A stretch of 64,000 nt of DNA from Pratylenchus scribneri (GCA_030063045.1 JAQSEB010000064.1:806001-870000), one strand, 5' to 3'. Counted from the stretch's first letter, positions 1 through 13,448 are shown. Made by a program: numbers and translations. The notes: generated from the sequence alone by a model not told the origin.

Positions 1-1546
<1,546 letters not shown>

Positions 1547-1554
1547 AATTGATG

Positions 1555-1560
1555 AATAAA
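1555..1560 (+). terminator. polyadenylation signal AATAAA of vps-4
   Basis: A canonical AATAAA begins eight bases after the vps-4 stop codon, which would give a very short 3' UTR. Later AATAAA-like sites occur too, so which one is used is not certain. Confidence 0.45.
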
Positions 1561-1782
1561 TGGATTGAATATTATATTCTTTTTAATTGTAAATCTATGG
1601 ATTTTTTTTCTTTGTAAGCACACTATTTTAATCAATTTATATATGCGATAAAACTGACACCAAAATTAATCTAATTCTAATAGGAAGTTAAAGAATACAA
1701 AGGGATGGGAAGGAAATTTTTTAGTTATTTTCAATAGAATTTAATTTTATCAGTTAAAAAATACAATCAGGAATGAATAAAA

Positions 1783-2603
1783 CACGGCGGCCCGGTTCCC
1801 TTAAGTTCGCGTGCAAATTAAGCTAGCTCTCTTCCTTCATATTTTATTGTGTCTCGTTTTCTTTTTATCCCTCGTACACTACGCCAAAACAATTATATTT
1901 TCATGCGCTTGAGCAATAAAACGAATGGGGTTTACAAATGAAACCATAACTCTGTTCCATTCTATAGGTTTCAAAAGCTATCTAACAGTTTAGTGCAGAA
2001 TTTAATGGGCTACAAAATAGGCTAGAAATTGAAATTTTTCCAACTTATACAAAAATTTGCTAACTTAACAAAGTTTTGCAATTTTCCGATTTTCCAATGG
2101 CCATAACTTTTTTATTTGTTGGACAATTCTCAAAATTTTTGCTATATTCCTACTCTGCTCGACGTGATCTTTCGATTGAAGCTAAAATTGAGCCGTTCGG
2201 GTAAGAACTGAAGACAGGAGAGTGCCTTGAAAATGGCCAAAATTCGAGAGTGGATATTTTTGGCCGGGAGTGACGAATCAAAAATTCCAACTCCAGTTTT
2301 GTGCAGAATTTTATGGGCTACAATATGGGCCAGAAACTTTTTGAAAATTTTTATTTATGAGCGAGTTCTAGGACTTTGAAAATTTGCATATTTCCAACTT
2401 CTATTGGCCATAACTTTTTTATTTCCAAACCAATTCAAAAAATCTTTTCTATATTCTTAATCAGCTTGACGAGCTCTATGCAATGATATAAAGAACATGC
2501 CATTTGAAGTGCATTCGTAAATTTCGATATTATTTTCAAATTTATTTATATCGATTTGGCATTCCGTGCTTGCACGCGTGCGTAAGGGAGCCGGGCCGCC
2601 GTG
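1783..2603. mobile_element. non-autonomous TIR transposon (MITE-like), 821 bp
   Basis: The ends are imperfect inverted repeats of about 33 bp (four mismatches), with outermost bases CACGGCGGCCCGG on the left and CCGGGCCGCCGTG on the right. ATAAAA flanks both sides (1777-1782 and 2604-2609) and looks like a 6-bp target duplication. The inside has no coding capacity but holds a diverged internal direct repeat about 307 bp apart: the motif TGGGCTACAA near 2008 and near 2315, each followed by CCATAACTTTTTTATTT near 2100 and near 2410. The element sits between the convergent vps-4 and sly-1 genes, 66 bp from the sly-1 stop. The superfamily is unassigned. Confidence 0.8.
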
Positions 2604-2668
2604 ATAAAATCACATTTTTAATAAATCAATTTATTTATCTCCATCACCGTCGTTTACATTCATTAAAA

Positions 2669-5600
2669 TTATGCAGCTCTCGATTTTTGACCCAATTGAA
2701 TAAGCTGAAAAACAAATTAATTATAAATTGTTATTATAATTTTAACCTGCTCAACGAATTGTTTTGGATTGACCATTTCCGTGCATCCGTACGTCATTCG
2801 TTGTAATCCCTTCGATTTCGCCCATTCCTGCACATTTTGGTATTCCACATAATTTCCTCCGCCGATGACGAATGCAATCACATCCATTGCCGGTTGATTT
2901 TGCCGAATTCCGCTTTAATAATAAAAATAGTCAAAAATATTGAAAAATAATTACTCTTTTGGCGAAGATGTATTGGTCAATTTTGGATCAAAAATGCGGA
3001 ATTCATCCATGTCTTGAGAAGAGGAGGTGACCACATTTATGCCGGTCACTCCAACGCCAACGCCCGATGATTTTACTTCAGTCAATTGTTCAATCATCTA
3101 AAATTTGATAATTATTTTTAATAAATTATATTATTAAAAACCTTTGTGAGTGGTAAATTATGCTTTTTTGGCACCAAATTCTTCACACCTTCCATCACAA
3201 ATTTTGAACTTTGGCTGAGCAATTTTGAGAACATTCCAACTGTTTTTGTGCCAGCGCCCAAATGCAATTCAGTATTATGGCCACCGGCATTAATAAATGA
3301 TCTAAAAAATATTTAATTTATTTTTAAATTTTTATAATTTATTTAAAAAATAAAATACATTTAAATTGGATTTAACCTCAATTGCCTAACAAAATGAAGT
3401 CCATCTGAATTGATATCCTTTTCCTCCATGAAGGCGAGCAATTCTCTTTGTTCAGCCTAAAAATAATATTATAAATTGACAAGTGAATAAAATTACATTT
3501 GAGAAGTTTTTGGAACATGCGGCTATTAGAATGAATCGAAGGGCATCATCCGAATTTGGGCATTCTCGCAAACATTCCATCAAAGGAATTTCTGTAGAAA
3601 ATTTAATTTAAATATTTAAAATTTTATCATCATTAAATTCTAACCTTGTCCAGTCAATAATTTTTCCTCCGTCTCGTAGAGAATATCTAATTTTCGATTT
3701 TTGATGTTCTCCAGTAAGGCGGTGGCCACATTTGTGTGCAAATCAATTAGTCGCTTTTTCTCCAACAATTCCGGTAAACTTCCAACCGCGCTGGATAATT
3801 TATTTGTGGCTGAGCCCAAAATGAATGATTCCGTTTCATCGGCTGGATCAAATCCCTAAAATTAAAAATATTAAAAATTCTTTTCAAAAATTAAAACCAT
3901 TGTGTCCTTTAGCCGTTTAATTTCGTCCTCATTCTTTCGGTAAGCTTCCAAATCCTCTTGAATGGCTTCGGCGACCAACGGGAATGGACTTCCCTTAAAT
4001 CCGCTCCACAATTTATCTTCGCTGCTGTTGAATTCAAAATCTTTCGGTCGACCATTTTTGTCCTTCATCCGCACTCGATTTAAGTCCATATCCTTGAAAA
4101 AAAAGGAATGAAATTAGTAAACGAATTCTAACAATTTTGATTAAATTTGTTATTCAATTTCACTTAATGCTTTCAAAAACGTTGGTACTATTGTAGTTGG
4201 GCTCCACAAAGGAATGAGGATGATTATAAGAATGATGGAGAAGATGAGGAAGAAGATGATGAAGATTATCCTCAGCTTCATCTTCTTCCGCATTTTCATC
4301 ATCCTTCCCCTCTAGGGGCCAAACTGCAACAGTACCAATTAACAACTTTTTTAAACAATGATTAATCTATGGGTTAAGGTTTTTCTTAATAAATTTACTA
4401 ACCAAAATGTCCGCAATCATTGCCTGATATGTCCATGTATGATGCAGCATTGTGGATAAATCCATTCCCCGGTCGGCAATAACCAAAACTGGCCTATGGA
4501 TGTTCAAATGACCAGCACGGACATTCTCTTGGACGAATAAATTGTTGCGGGCGTCACGCAAATTATCCCGAATTTTTTGGTCCAATTTCTTTAAATTATT
4601 TTTTATTCATCATCAATTTTAATAAACCTCGGCAACTCTTTCCGCCGCATTGTTCTTTGGACATTTGATGATGGGAATGACGCCTAGTGTGACGCAAACA
4701 GCGAATAGTCCATTTGCAATATTCGAAATGATTGATTCAATTTGTTCAGCGCCGGCGGATGGATTATTTATTGCTTGAAAATTTGGAAATAATTTCGATG
4801 GTTTTGTTTAGGCTTACCAAAGAATGAAAATGAACTCTTCTGTGAGTAACGGTTGAGCATGAATAAATCATCTTCCAACGAAATGAATGAAAGGTATTGG
4901 TCGGTGACCTTGAGAAAATGATTAAAATTATTGGGAATATTGGGGGTGGTTTTTAAAATTGAATGGAGTTCGTCCCCTATGAAGGAAGACATGGGATGAT
5001 GATGAAAATGAAACTGAGTATCTTCTTCATCATTCTAATTATCATCCTAATTATTATCTTCCCCATCATCTTCTACGTCATTCTCATCATTATCTTCCTC
5101 TTCTTCATCATCTTCTACATCATTATCTTCCTCATCATATTCATCTTCTTCGTCATTCTAATCATCATCCTCATATCATTCTTCTTCTTCAGCGTCCTCA
5201 TGTCTCCCCTCGTAGGGGGCAAACTCCGTGAATTCATAAATATGGATTAAAAAATTCAAATCTTTTCCACATTTTGTACACTTGCACCGGCCACAGCACT
5301 GTTGGCCAAATCCTCGAGCAAAGGCCTCGGCAATGGATAAATCATATTCAAATAATAACTATCATAGAGGGATTTCCTCAAATCGCCGCATAAAATTCGA
5401 ATATTTGTTTGTGTTGGTGCAATCAAATAAATGGCCGGCACATCCGGGAGGCTTTCCCGTTGCGATTCCAATAATCTAATTGAATATTTTGATTGTTATA
5501 TTTAAATTATATTATATCACTTACAAATGCAAAGTGACGCCCAATTCGCGTAGTTGTTTAACATTGAGAAGTGGAGAAATAATATCCTGGCCATACGAAT

Positions 5601-5778
5601 CGAATATTAACAATTTCCACACCGGCTCAGTGGCTAATGTTGGATTCAATGGTTGATTCAAATTTAAAATCTGCTTCAATGCGGCTGGAAAAAATCGTTA
5701 AAAAATAAATTGATAAAATGACAAACCAATTTGCCTTGAACGAAGACTTTCCATGAAATTTTGCTGTCCAATCATCAT
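2669..5778 (-). CDS. sly-1: SLY1 / SCFD1, Sec1/Munc18-family SNARE regulator
   Basis: Fourteen exons were spliced on the minus strand: 5727-5778, 5525-5684, ~5271-5475, 4818-4908, 4628-4773, 4403-4588, 3898-4092, 3645-3855, 3497-3591, 3377-3456, 3142-3301, 2955-3097, 2747-2912 and 2669-2704. The product follows SCFD1/Sly1 from end to end: EPVWKLLIFDSYGQDIISPL, VPAIYLIAPT, DQYLSFISLEDDLF, KIRDNLRDARNNLF, RPVLVIADRGMDL, LHHTWTYQA, SPFPLVAEAIQ, KKRLIDLHTNVATALLE and a C-terminal VIGGGNYVEYQN...LIQLGQK. Sly1 binds Sed5/syntaxin-5 and promotes SNARE assembly in ER-Golgi transport. The start at 5778 (two adjacent ATGs) gives a short N-terminus like the family. The donor after exon 3 is uncertain: homology suggests three more residues than the nearest GT allows. 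Two introns carry small inverted-repeat elements. The gene appears intact. Confidence 0.93.
4182..4338. mobile_element. small inverted-repeat element in sly-1 intron 6
   Basis: The two ends are imperfect inverted repeats of about 45 bp, beginning TTGGTACT(A/G)TTG and running into a GGCCCCT-AGGGG motif and then GATGAT/GAAGAA-rich sequence. The centre is almost pure GAT/GAA. Its inner end motif matches the element at 4962-5235 in another intron of the same gene. Confidence 0.65.
4962..5235. mobile_element. inverted-repeat element with (GAT/GAA)n core in sly-1 intron 3
   Basis: The left end (GGAGTTCGTCCCCTATGA) and the reverse complement of the right end (GGAGTTTGCCCCCTACGA) are inverted copies, each followed by AGACATG and GAT/GAA triplets. 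The core is a long degenerate ATC/TTC triplet run on the plus strand. It lies wholly in an intron: minus-strand frames through the core have stops and SLY1 homologues have no matching segment. The hydrophobic plus-strand reading frame here is a by-product of the ATC/TTC repeat. Confidence 0.65.
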
Positions 5779-6038
5779 TTGTAAAACATAAAAAGATTGA
5801 ATTTTTTCCCTCGATTAAATAAACGTGTCTTTGTCCGGATGAAAAATATTTAAACTGAGATTGCACAGTTGGCAATATGAATAAATAACAAGACGAATTA
5901 AATTCATTTTTTATTAAATTATTCCATCAAAATTCAATTAAGTGAATAAATAAAATCAAATAAAAATATATTGCTCTATTCTCAATCACTATTTTCTTCT
6001 CAATTATCAAATATCATTCCCTCTCATCATCTATTCAA
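5779..6038 (-). other. short intergenic gap between let-767-like and sly-1 genes
   Basis: Only about 260 bp separate the let-767-like stop from the sly-1 start on the same strand. An AATAAA on the minus strand (plus positions 5910-5915) lies near the middle. The spacing is what a nematode operon with trans-splicing would show, but I see no certain trans-splice acceptor directly before the sly-1 ATG. Confidence 0.4.
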
Positions 6039-7049
6039 TTATTCCGAAGCAGCTGCCGCCTCCTTCTTCTTCAATGCACGTTTCCTGGTTTGCAGTGAAT
6101 TGTCCTTCATAAATTTGTTCAAGAAGAATGTTGGAACATAGCCGAACATAATTTCCGCCTGAATATAATTTATTCAATGATTTTATTCAAATTTCTCTTT
6201 TAGTCAACCTGAATTTGATGAGCAAGGCATCCGGTCGTCTCCTCAATGAGTCCAATGCTTCGCACTGCTTCGTAGGCAAATTTTTCGGGAGTCGGTGTGA
6301 AGAAAGATGCTTTGCGGACTTTTGCCAATTTGGTGGCCACCATCATCGGGCATACGGTTTGAACAATAATTCCGGTGTCGGCATATTCCTTGCGAAGAAT
6401 TGAGGAAAGCCAGCAGACATATTTCTGGAAGAAAATTTGTTTATTTAAAATGAAAATTACTCTTGCCTTTGTTGCGGAATAAACGGCCAAATAGAACCAA
6501 TCGAAATATGCAGCCGAGGAGGCAACATTGATCACAACGCCTCGATGACGGGTTGCCATTTGTTTGAGAACAAAGGCAGAAAGCACAGTTGTAGGGACGG
6601 TGTTGATCACCTGAACAAAATTGTTTTTAAAATGATTTATTTGGCTTTCACTTACTGTTATGTCTGTTAAGCGCTTTAATCCACCCTCGACTTGGTCGAA
6701 ACGTTCCGGATATTCATAGCTCATTCCAACATTATTTACTAAATATATAAATTAATTTAATTTCAAATAATAATCACTCACCCAAAACACCAATTTCGAG
6801 CTGGTTAAGTTCATTGAAAATTGTCTTCTCATAATCATCCAATTGGGCGTTTGTGAAGTCGAATGAAATTGTTTTAACGTCAATATGGTCGTATTTTTTG
6901 CGGATTTCTTCTGCCACATTATTCAATTTGTCCATTGAGCGGGAGATAAGTACTAGGTTGAAGTTTTTCTTGGCCAATTCAATTGCATAAGCCTTCCCAA
7001 TGCCATCAGTACTGCCCGTGACCACAGCCCATTTTGCTCCGGCGAGTAC
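6039..7049 (-). CDS. let-767: LET-767-like short-chain dehydrogenase (3-ketoacyl-CoA / 17-beta-hydroxysteroid dehydrogenase), 5' exon not found
   Basis: Five exons were spliced: 6782-7049, 6656-6738, 6467-6610, 6209-6424 and 6039-6158. The product has the SDR order: cofactor loop TGSTDGIGKAYA, VNNVGMSYEYP, INVASSAAYFDWFY with the catalytic serine, active-site YSATKK, then PMMVATKLAKVRKASFFTP. It ends in a lysine-rich KKKEAAAASE tail similar to LET-767. LET-767 and HSD17B12 reduce 3-ketoacyl-CoA in very-long-chain or branched fatty acid elongation at the ER and can act on steroids. The N-terminal membrane segment (about 45 residues) is missing from what I can read; its exon should lie upstream of the 141-bp repeat array, in 7850-8500 or beyond, but I could not identify it. 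The intron after YSATK starts with GC (gcaagag), a GC-AG intron. Confidence 0.88.
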
Positions 7050-7850
7050 CTGCTTAAAAAATACTATTAGAAAAGATTGTGGGGAATAATATTAAAATTC
7101 CGAAGAGAAATATCGATTTTAAACTTTTTTTCTTAGAACTCATAGAAAATTTCAATTTCAAAAATTTCAAATACATGTATGGCCTAGAATCTGCTTAAAA
7201 AATACTATTAGAAAAGATTGTGGGGAATAATATTAAAATTCCGAAGAGAAATAGCCATTTTAAACTTTTTTTCTTAGAACCCATAGAAAATTTCAATTTC
7301 AAATATTTCAAATACATGTATGGCCTAGAATCTGCTTAAAAAATACTATTAGAAAAGATTGTGGGGAATAATATTAAAATTCCGAAGAGAAATATCGATT
7401 TTAAATTTTTTTTTTTTACTACTCATAGAAAATTTCAATTTCAAAAATTTCAAATACATGTATGGCCTAGAATCTGCCTAAAAAATACCATTAGAAAAGA
7501 TTGAGAGAAATAATATTAAAATTCCGAAGAGAAATATCGATTTTAAACTTTTTTTCTAAAAACTCATAGAAAATTTCAATTTCAAAAATTTCAAATACAT
7601 GTATGGCCTAGAATCTGCCTAAAAAATACTAATAGAAAAGATTGAGGGTAATAATATTAAAATTCCGAAGAGAAATAGCCATTTTAAACTTTTTTTCTTA
7701 GAACTCATAGAAAATTTCAATTTCAAAAATTTCAAATACATGTATGGCCTAGAATCTGCTTAAAAAATACTATTAGAAAAGATTGTGGAAAAGATTGAGG
7801 GGAATAATATTAAAATTCTGAAGAGAAATAACTATTTTAAAACTTTTTTC
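7050..7850. repeat. 141-bp minisatellite, about 5.7 copies
   Basis: The unit starts CTGCTTAAAAAATACTATT and recurs at about 7050, 7191, 7332, 7474, 7615 and 7756, a period of 141-142 bp. Copies differ by a few bases. The array abuts the let-767-like exon exactly at its splice acceptor, so on the minus strand every unit offers a similar aagcag acceptor-like site. It appears to form the first intron of that gene. Confidence 0.9.
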
Positions 7851-8500
7851 ATAAGAAAGCAAGCAAATTGGTCTAGCTGAGAAAGAACCAAAACGAGTTT
7901 CAAATTCATCAAATTTCTTTCCATATATTTTAATTTTATAAAAATCCAAGTTGGCACGATTTTTAAGAAAAAAAATTACAGATAATCAAAATCCTAAAAA
8001 TAAAATGACATCATTTTGAAATTTGGAATCAATTTGAATGGAATTGACTTTTTTAAATTTTATCAGGATAATGTATTTTTATTTGTTTCAAACAAATAAA
8101 AAAAAGGGAGAGAGTATTTGGTTTTTGCATATCGTCATTTGTTTGCCAATGGCACTTCATTTAATTTTCTTCATCTTCTACTTTTTTCCACAGTTCAGCT
8201 CATCAAGCCACGCATCCAGTTTAGCGGTTTGTGGAAAATGTTCACTTAAAATCAAAAAAATATAATATAAAAAAAAGTAAATACTTTTAATTCAACAAAA
8301 AAATTTGTGTTTTTTATGCATATATTTAAAAATATGTCGAATTTTATAATTAAAAACATTCCTTAGGAAAAAAAAGCCGACCAAATATAAATAAATTAAA
8401 TTTATATTCTGCAAAAAATTTAAATATAATTTAATTAGGCTTGAGGATTTTTCATATCAATATTAAGCCTCTTTTTTCTCATTTGTATATTTTCCATCTT
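7851..8500. other. AT-rich gap between tyrosinase and let-767-like genes
   Basis: No confident exon is seen. The first exon of the let-767-like gene is expected around here on the minus strand, but no membrane-anchor coding segment with matching splice sites could be picked out. Confidence 0.4.
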
Positions 8501-11500
8501 TTAGTAATTATTAATAGAATACCGGCAATGATTGAACAAATCCAGTTGACATTTCTCCATATCGCCATTTTTGGGACATTTGTTGCACATTGCTGGACAA
8601 TTTGCATTCATCCAATGCTTGTTCAATTCACATTCCTCTGGTTTGTGATAGACCCAATCAAAACAGCGGGGATGTTTGTTTTCCCATTCTGCAAAAATGA
8701 AAGATATAATAGAAATCCATGCAGGAATTTAAGAGATATTTTTGGAGTATTATGTGAATGGATATGTTTTGTAAAAAATATATTAAATTATAATAGGTTT
8801 TGAAAATTCAAATTTAAAATGTTGAATATATGTTTCAACTTGAAAATGCGACTTTTAATGTTCAAGCAAATTTTGTTATTTACTTATGGAAATAGTAATT
8901 TTTAAAATTAAATTGGGTAGTAAATTAAGAATAATTTCAGCATATTGAGCTTTTCCAATAGGACTTGGACTTGGTAATTGTTAATTTAGTAGGCTCCTAT
9001 ATATTTTATGTAAATAATAGAGAATAGAATAATCCTATTAGGCATTACCCATTAAATTTATTAAATTTCTAATTATTAGTACAATTATTAAGAATAAATT
9101 TATAGTAGGCAAAATTCAATATTTTTACCATTATTTCGATGTTCCTCAGGCAAAACGCATCCATCATAGCCACAACTTCCTGGACACCAACGATTCAAAA
9201 ATTGCGATTCCTTGTGGCAACCACCAAAATGGCTCCAAATTTGGCAACATTCATGGGAATCATAGCAAAAGCGGGTCTTATTCTTCGTCTCATCTTTCAA
9301 TACCTAATGATAAATCTTGTGATAATTTGTTATACAATGAGATTATTCCCTCCAATCTCAATGAAATTGTTCGAAAATAAGTCCACCCGAGACTTTGGAT
9401 TATTTATTTCCTATCGATTAAATGAATTTAAATTTAAAAATAAAAAATTTACACTCATTTTATTGGACAACATCAATTTCGCTTCTGTTTCTGTCTCCGG
9501 TTGTACAACACATTTCCCATCAATGCATTCGGAATAATAGCAAGGGCCATCACCTTGGAAAATTTATATTAGCATTTTTATATTTAAACTGGGAAAAACT
9601 TACTATTATGTTGAAAACGTGAACAATCTCCTCCCGCACGAATTTTGCTCACACAAACATGAATTTCCCCATGCTCGCGATTGCAAAACAAATAGCTGCA
9701 AATTGGATATTTGTACAATTATATTATTTTTTAAATTTTAAAGCTTTTAATTTTTCAAAAATCACGGTGAGTTGCATTCTTGTTCCGCAGTGCAATGTGG
9801 TCGTTTCGCATAATTATAGAAAGAATCAGTGTAAAAATTTTTGAGTCCAGCTTCATTATGGAAAAAAATTTTTAGGTTCACTTCATAATTCCTCCCCCTA
9901 GTTTGTTTCACTCACTTTCCATAGTCGCATAATTGAACGGAGTCATTGTGGCATTCAAATAATGTGCATTGGCAGATTTGATTGCTTCAATTTCTTCACA
10001 CTTAAATATTTATTAATTTTTATTTAATTTAAAGTTTTCGATGGTTTTCAGTTTACTTCTTTGATTTTTTCCGCCGTTGGATATTGCTTTTCGCGTTCTT
10101 CACGCGTCTGCTGATTTTGGCGCCATTCTTCCCAGATCTTTCAATAATTAATTAATTCAGTAATCCATTAAACAAAACCAAATCAACGAATGCATGATGG
10201 AGGAAGAAGATTGGATCAGCCGGTGCAGTAATAGATTTTTGCTTTAAGGAATTTAGCTCTTTAAATAATAAAATTGAAATACACAACCATGGCTCCACCA
10301 ATAAACACATGAACACCATTATGTATTAATTCCAAATGCACAAAATCCGGTTCATCATGGCAAAACTGCACAAAATAAGAATCATATATATATATTTTTG
10401 TCTAATTTTAATAAATATGAAATTAGTGATTTTAAATAAATAAATATATAAAATAATTAATAAAACCAATTTTCAAATAATATTACCGGAATTGCAAGTA
10501 TTCCTTTATTGTTGATTTTGGCAATTTTTTCAATACTTTAAAGATTGTAAAATATTTTATTATTTATTTTTATTCTTTACCTGTCTAAACCGAATAGACT
10601 TGCAGCAGAACCACTTTTGCCTACATTGCGATTTAAATTTTCGTTTCCCTAAAAATTATAATAAAATATTTTATTCTTAATTGATTTTATACTTTTGGCA
10701 TTTTCCAATCTTTAAAAGGTCCATCCATAATTTGTGTCCAATCGTCGGACATTTTCCCAAAGAAATGTTCCGTCCAAAGAACTGAATCGCGCTGAATTTT
10801 ATTTAAAAATTATTTAATTTCGATATAAAATTTACCGGATCTTGTAGAGATGAATCCAGAGAAGAGTCCCAATAGGGCAAAACCACATCAGGATCGACAC
10901 GGCGAAGAGCCAATTCCATTCTAATTTTTTAATAAAATTTATCTACATTTAATTGTTTTTCTTTACTCATTTTCATATTAAGTCATTATATAAATAATAT
11001 TAAAATGTCTTTCAGAAAAAGAACTGATATAAGTGAACAAAAAAATTAAGCTCAATTTTTTACCAACAGTAGTATCAATATTGGTCTTAAAAATATCTTT
11101 AAAATTTTCATAATATAGATTAGATTGCCTTTTCAAATATTCTCTGTGCCATGGCGCAAATCCAGGCACATGATGAGCACCGGGCATATAGCGTGGATTC
11201 ATATGGCTTTCGGCGATGGCATCATATAGACCGTCATGTTTCAATTTATTCAATGCATCGAACTAAAAAAGATATAAAAATTAAATATTTGTAAAATTAA
11301 TTATAGGAATCACTGAATTTACGAAAAATTCTTTCACGTCAAAAATATTATTTTTTTGAGGCCATATAACTTGGCTATAACTGGGTATAGGACTTAGGGT
11401 TAGAATCAGGGCCAGGATGGGATTAGTGACTAGGGGCTATGGGTTTGGGAATCCTAAAGAAGTCAGATTTGGCCAAGTTATATGGCTTCAAAAATATAAT

Positions 11501-12165
11501 ATTTTTCGACGCGAAACAATTTTTGTAAATTCAATATTTTTTTGTAAATAATTCCGTTAATTATATTTCATACAAATTTTTGGCGTTCCATGTCAGTCAG
11601 CATTCGAATCTCCTTACGATGAGCAATTTTCAATTCATCGCCGTAAATAATGAAATAAATTTTTAATATTTATTATCAATCAAGTTGTACTATTTGCCGT
11701 TTTAAGGCGACATTTCTGCTCCTTCTCATCCCATTTTCCGGGTCCTTCTTCGCCTTTCAAATGAGGACAAACACATTGTAAATCCAAGCAATCAAGATAT
11801 TCAGAGCGTTCAGAGAGAAGCTTAATAGAATGTCCAATTGCTTCTACAGTGAATGGCAATGTTGGATTCGATTGTTGGCGATTTGGGTCAAGTTCGAATG
11901 CCTGATAAAAATTAAAAATAGAATAGAAAATAATCATTTAATATTTAAATATTTAAATTACTACCTTCAATACCATGATGTGTGTTTTCTGCATCATCAG
12001 GCAATTTTCATAGTCCACAATGCTGGGCGCCTTGTGGCATAAATTCAACATTTTGCAAGCTGCTTCTTCATCGAAAGAAGTGGAATTTTGATGAGACGAA
12101 GAAGTTGATGTGGAAGGAATCGAGGTGACAAGGAGAAAAATGATAGAAAAGAGTGGAATAACCAT
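8501..12165 (-). CDS. secreted tyrosinase with C-terminal cysteine-rich/ShK-like domains
   Basis: About a dozen short exons can be read. The first (from 12165) encodes a signal peptide ([18 protein letters not shown]) and a Cys-containing start. CuA lies at 11061-11253 with [20 protein letters not shown]. Then come YWDSSLDS (about 10840-10920), [13 protein letters not shown] (about 10700-10790), [12 protein letters not shown] (about 10290-10365) and Cu[13 protein letters not shown] (about 10185-10240). All expected copper-binding histidines of CuA and CuB are visible. Downstream exons are cysteine-rich: [22 protein letters not shown], an ShK-like block ([11 protein letters not shown]...CPGSC) at 9129-9300, and a final one ([12 protein letters not shown]...CPAMCNKC) ending at the TAA at 8501. 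Nematode tyrosinases oxidise phenols in cuticle or eggshell hardening and melanin-type chemistry. Exon borders in the middle are approximate. Confidence 0.85.
11315..11532. mobile_element. palindromic element, family A (GAGGCCATATAACTTGG)
   Basis: The ends are inverted: GAATTTACGAAAAATTCTTTC on the left matches GAATTTACAAAAATTGTTTC read backwards from the right, continuing through CGTC, an A/T run and GAGGCCATATAACTTGG. The centre has CTTAGGGTTAGAATCAGG-like sequence. It sits in a tyrosinase intron. Related copies are at 30562-30778 and 37242-37467, with a fragment near 44256. Confidence 0.75.
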
Positions 12166-13448
12166 TTTATATTGGCTACTAAAAAATTATAATATTTAAT
12201 TTAAAGAAGAATTTGAACATTTTAAAAAAAAATCAAGCATTTTTTTATGATTGAATTTTGAATGTCAACATCCGCAGAACAGAGGAAAATGATTGAAAAT
12301 TAAAAAGAATAAATTTTTAAAAAAATGAAAATTTAATGGAATGGAAATGGAAAACCAGCAAAAAATGTGAAAATGGAAATTGAAAAGTGATGGTAAAAAA
12401 GCTAAATTTGTTTAATATATTCATCTGAAGGAAGCCCATTTTTAATGCAGCTAGAAAAAAATGGTGATTGAATGGTTAAAAATAAAAGATGGAATAAATA
12501 ATGAATGCAATGAATTGAAAAATCGAATTAAAAAATTTTATAAAAATTTAAAATGATTCCAATTTATTCTTTTTTATAGGCTTTTTTAACATTAGATTTT
12601 AAAAATTAACGATTAAAACGACTAAGATTTTTACCCAGCAGATTACGGGGACTCCGGAAAAATTCGAAATGCCTGTTTCCAAAACAACACTAATTTTTTG
12701 TAGAAGTTCAAAATTTTATTCGCCCGAACAGAGTGCTACTGAAGCTATGTTTACACAAACAGAGCTAAAGCGTTGGCTCCAAGAGGAGTAGGATTTTTGG
12801 AGACCTTCAACAAGTTTTTCTATCTGACCAAAAAAAAAATTTTATAACAAAAAATAAGCAGACTTTAGTGCATCGGATAGTATAATTTCAATAATTTCTG
12901 ACAAATAATTTTGAATCGTTAGCTCCGCGTTAGCCTAGGCGTTAGCTGTTAGCTCCAAATTTTTTTTAGTAATTTTTCTATTCGTCAGAAATTATTGAAA
13001 TTATAGTATTATCCGATGCACTAAATCTGCTCTATTTTTTGTTATAAAAATTTTTTTATGGTCAGATAGAAAAAATTTTTTGAAGGTCCCCAAAAATCCT
13101 ATTATTCTTCTTGGACTCCGTTTGTGTAAGCGTAGCTTGAATCTTCCTTTTATCCAATAACATTCTTATTGCTCATAGTCTGTACAGTAAAAAAGAATGA
13201 TCGCTTTATCGAATAAAATAACTGAACTTCTATTACTTTATTCAAAATATACAACCCATGCAGATTGCCATTGTACATAAATTTGTGCGACCATCATTTA
13301 TAAAATAATTTTTCATTGCAAATTTCCCAAATTTCTCAATCATCATCAACATTTAATCCTCAACTACACATTAATGATTCATTTTCATTTTAAAAAAATA
13401 TATAAAATTAATAATTTGCCCACATTCACCATCCAATTCAATTAAAAT
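12166..13448. other. intergenic region upstream of tyrosinase
   Basis: Apart from the foldback element at about 12743-13137 there is only AT-rich unique-looking sequence and no supported gene. The tyrosinase promoter must lie in the part near 12170-12600, but no specific element is recognisable. Confidence 0.5.
12743..13137. mobile_element. foldback element with ~160-bp arms
   Basis: The left arm (about 12743-12902) and right arm (about 12984-13137) are long inverted copies: for example GATTTTTGGAGACCTTCAA against TTGAAGGTCCCCAAAAATC, and GTGCATCGGATAGTATAATT against its complement. The ~80-bp loop repeats TTAGCTCC and GCGTTAGC. The left arm has about 13 extra bases near the outer end. There is no coding capacity. 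Confidence 0.8.

Noticed and set aside
4963..5250. Plus-strand frame of mostly Ile/Phe that looks like a membrane protein
   Set aside because: It is the complement of a degenerate GAT/GAA repeat inside a sly-1 intron, bounded by inverted repeats, and has no start context or homology.
7050..7850. CRISPR-like array
   Set aside because: The 141-bp units are contiguous with no spacers, and the genome is eukaryotic; it is a minisatellite.
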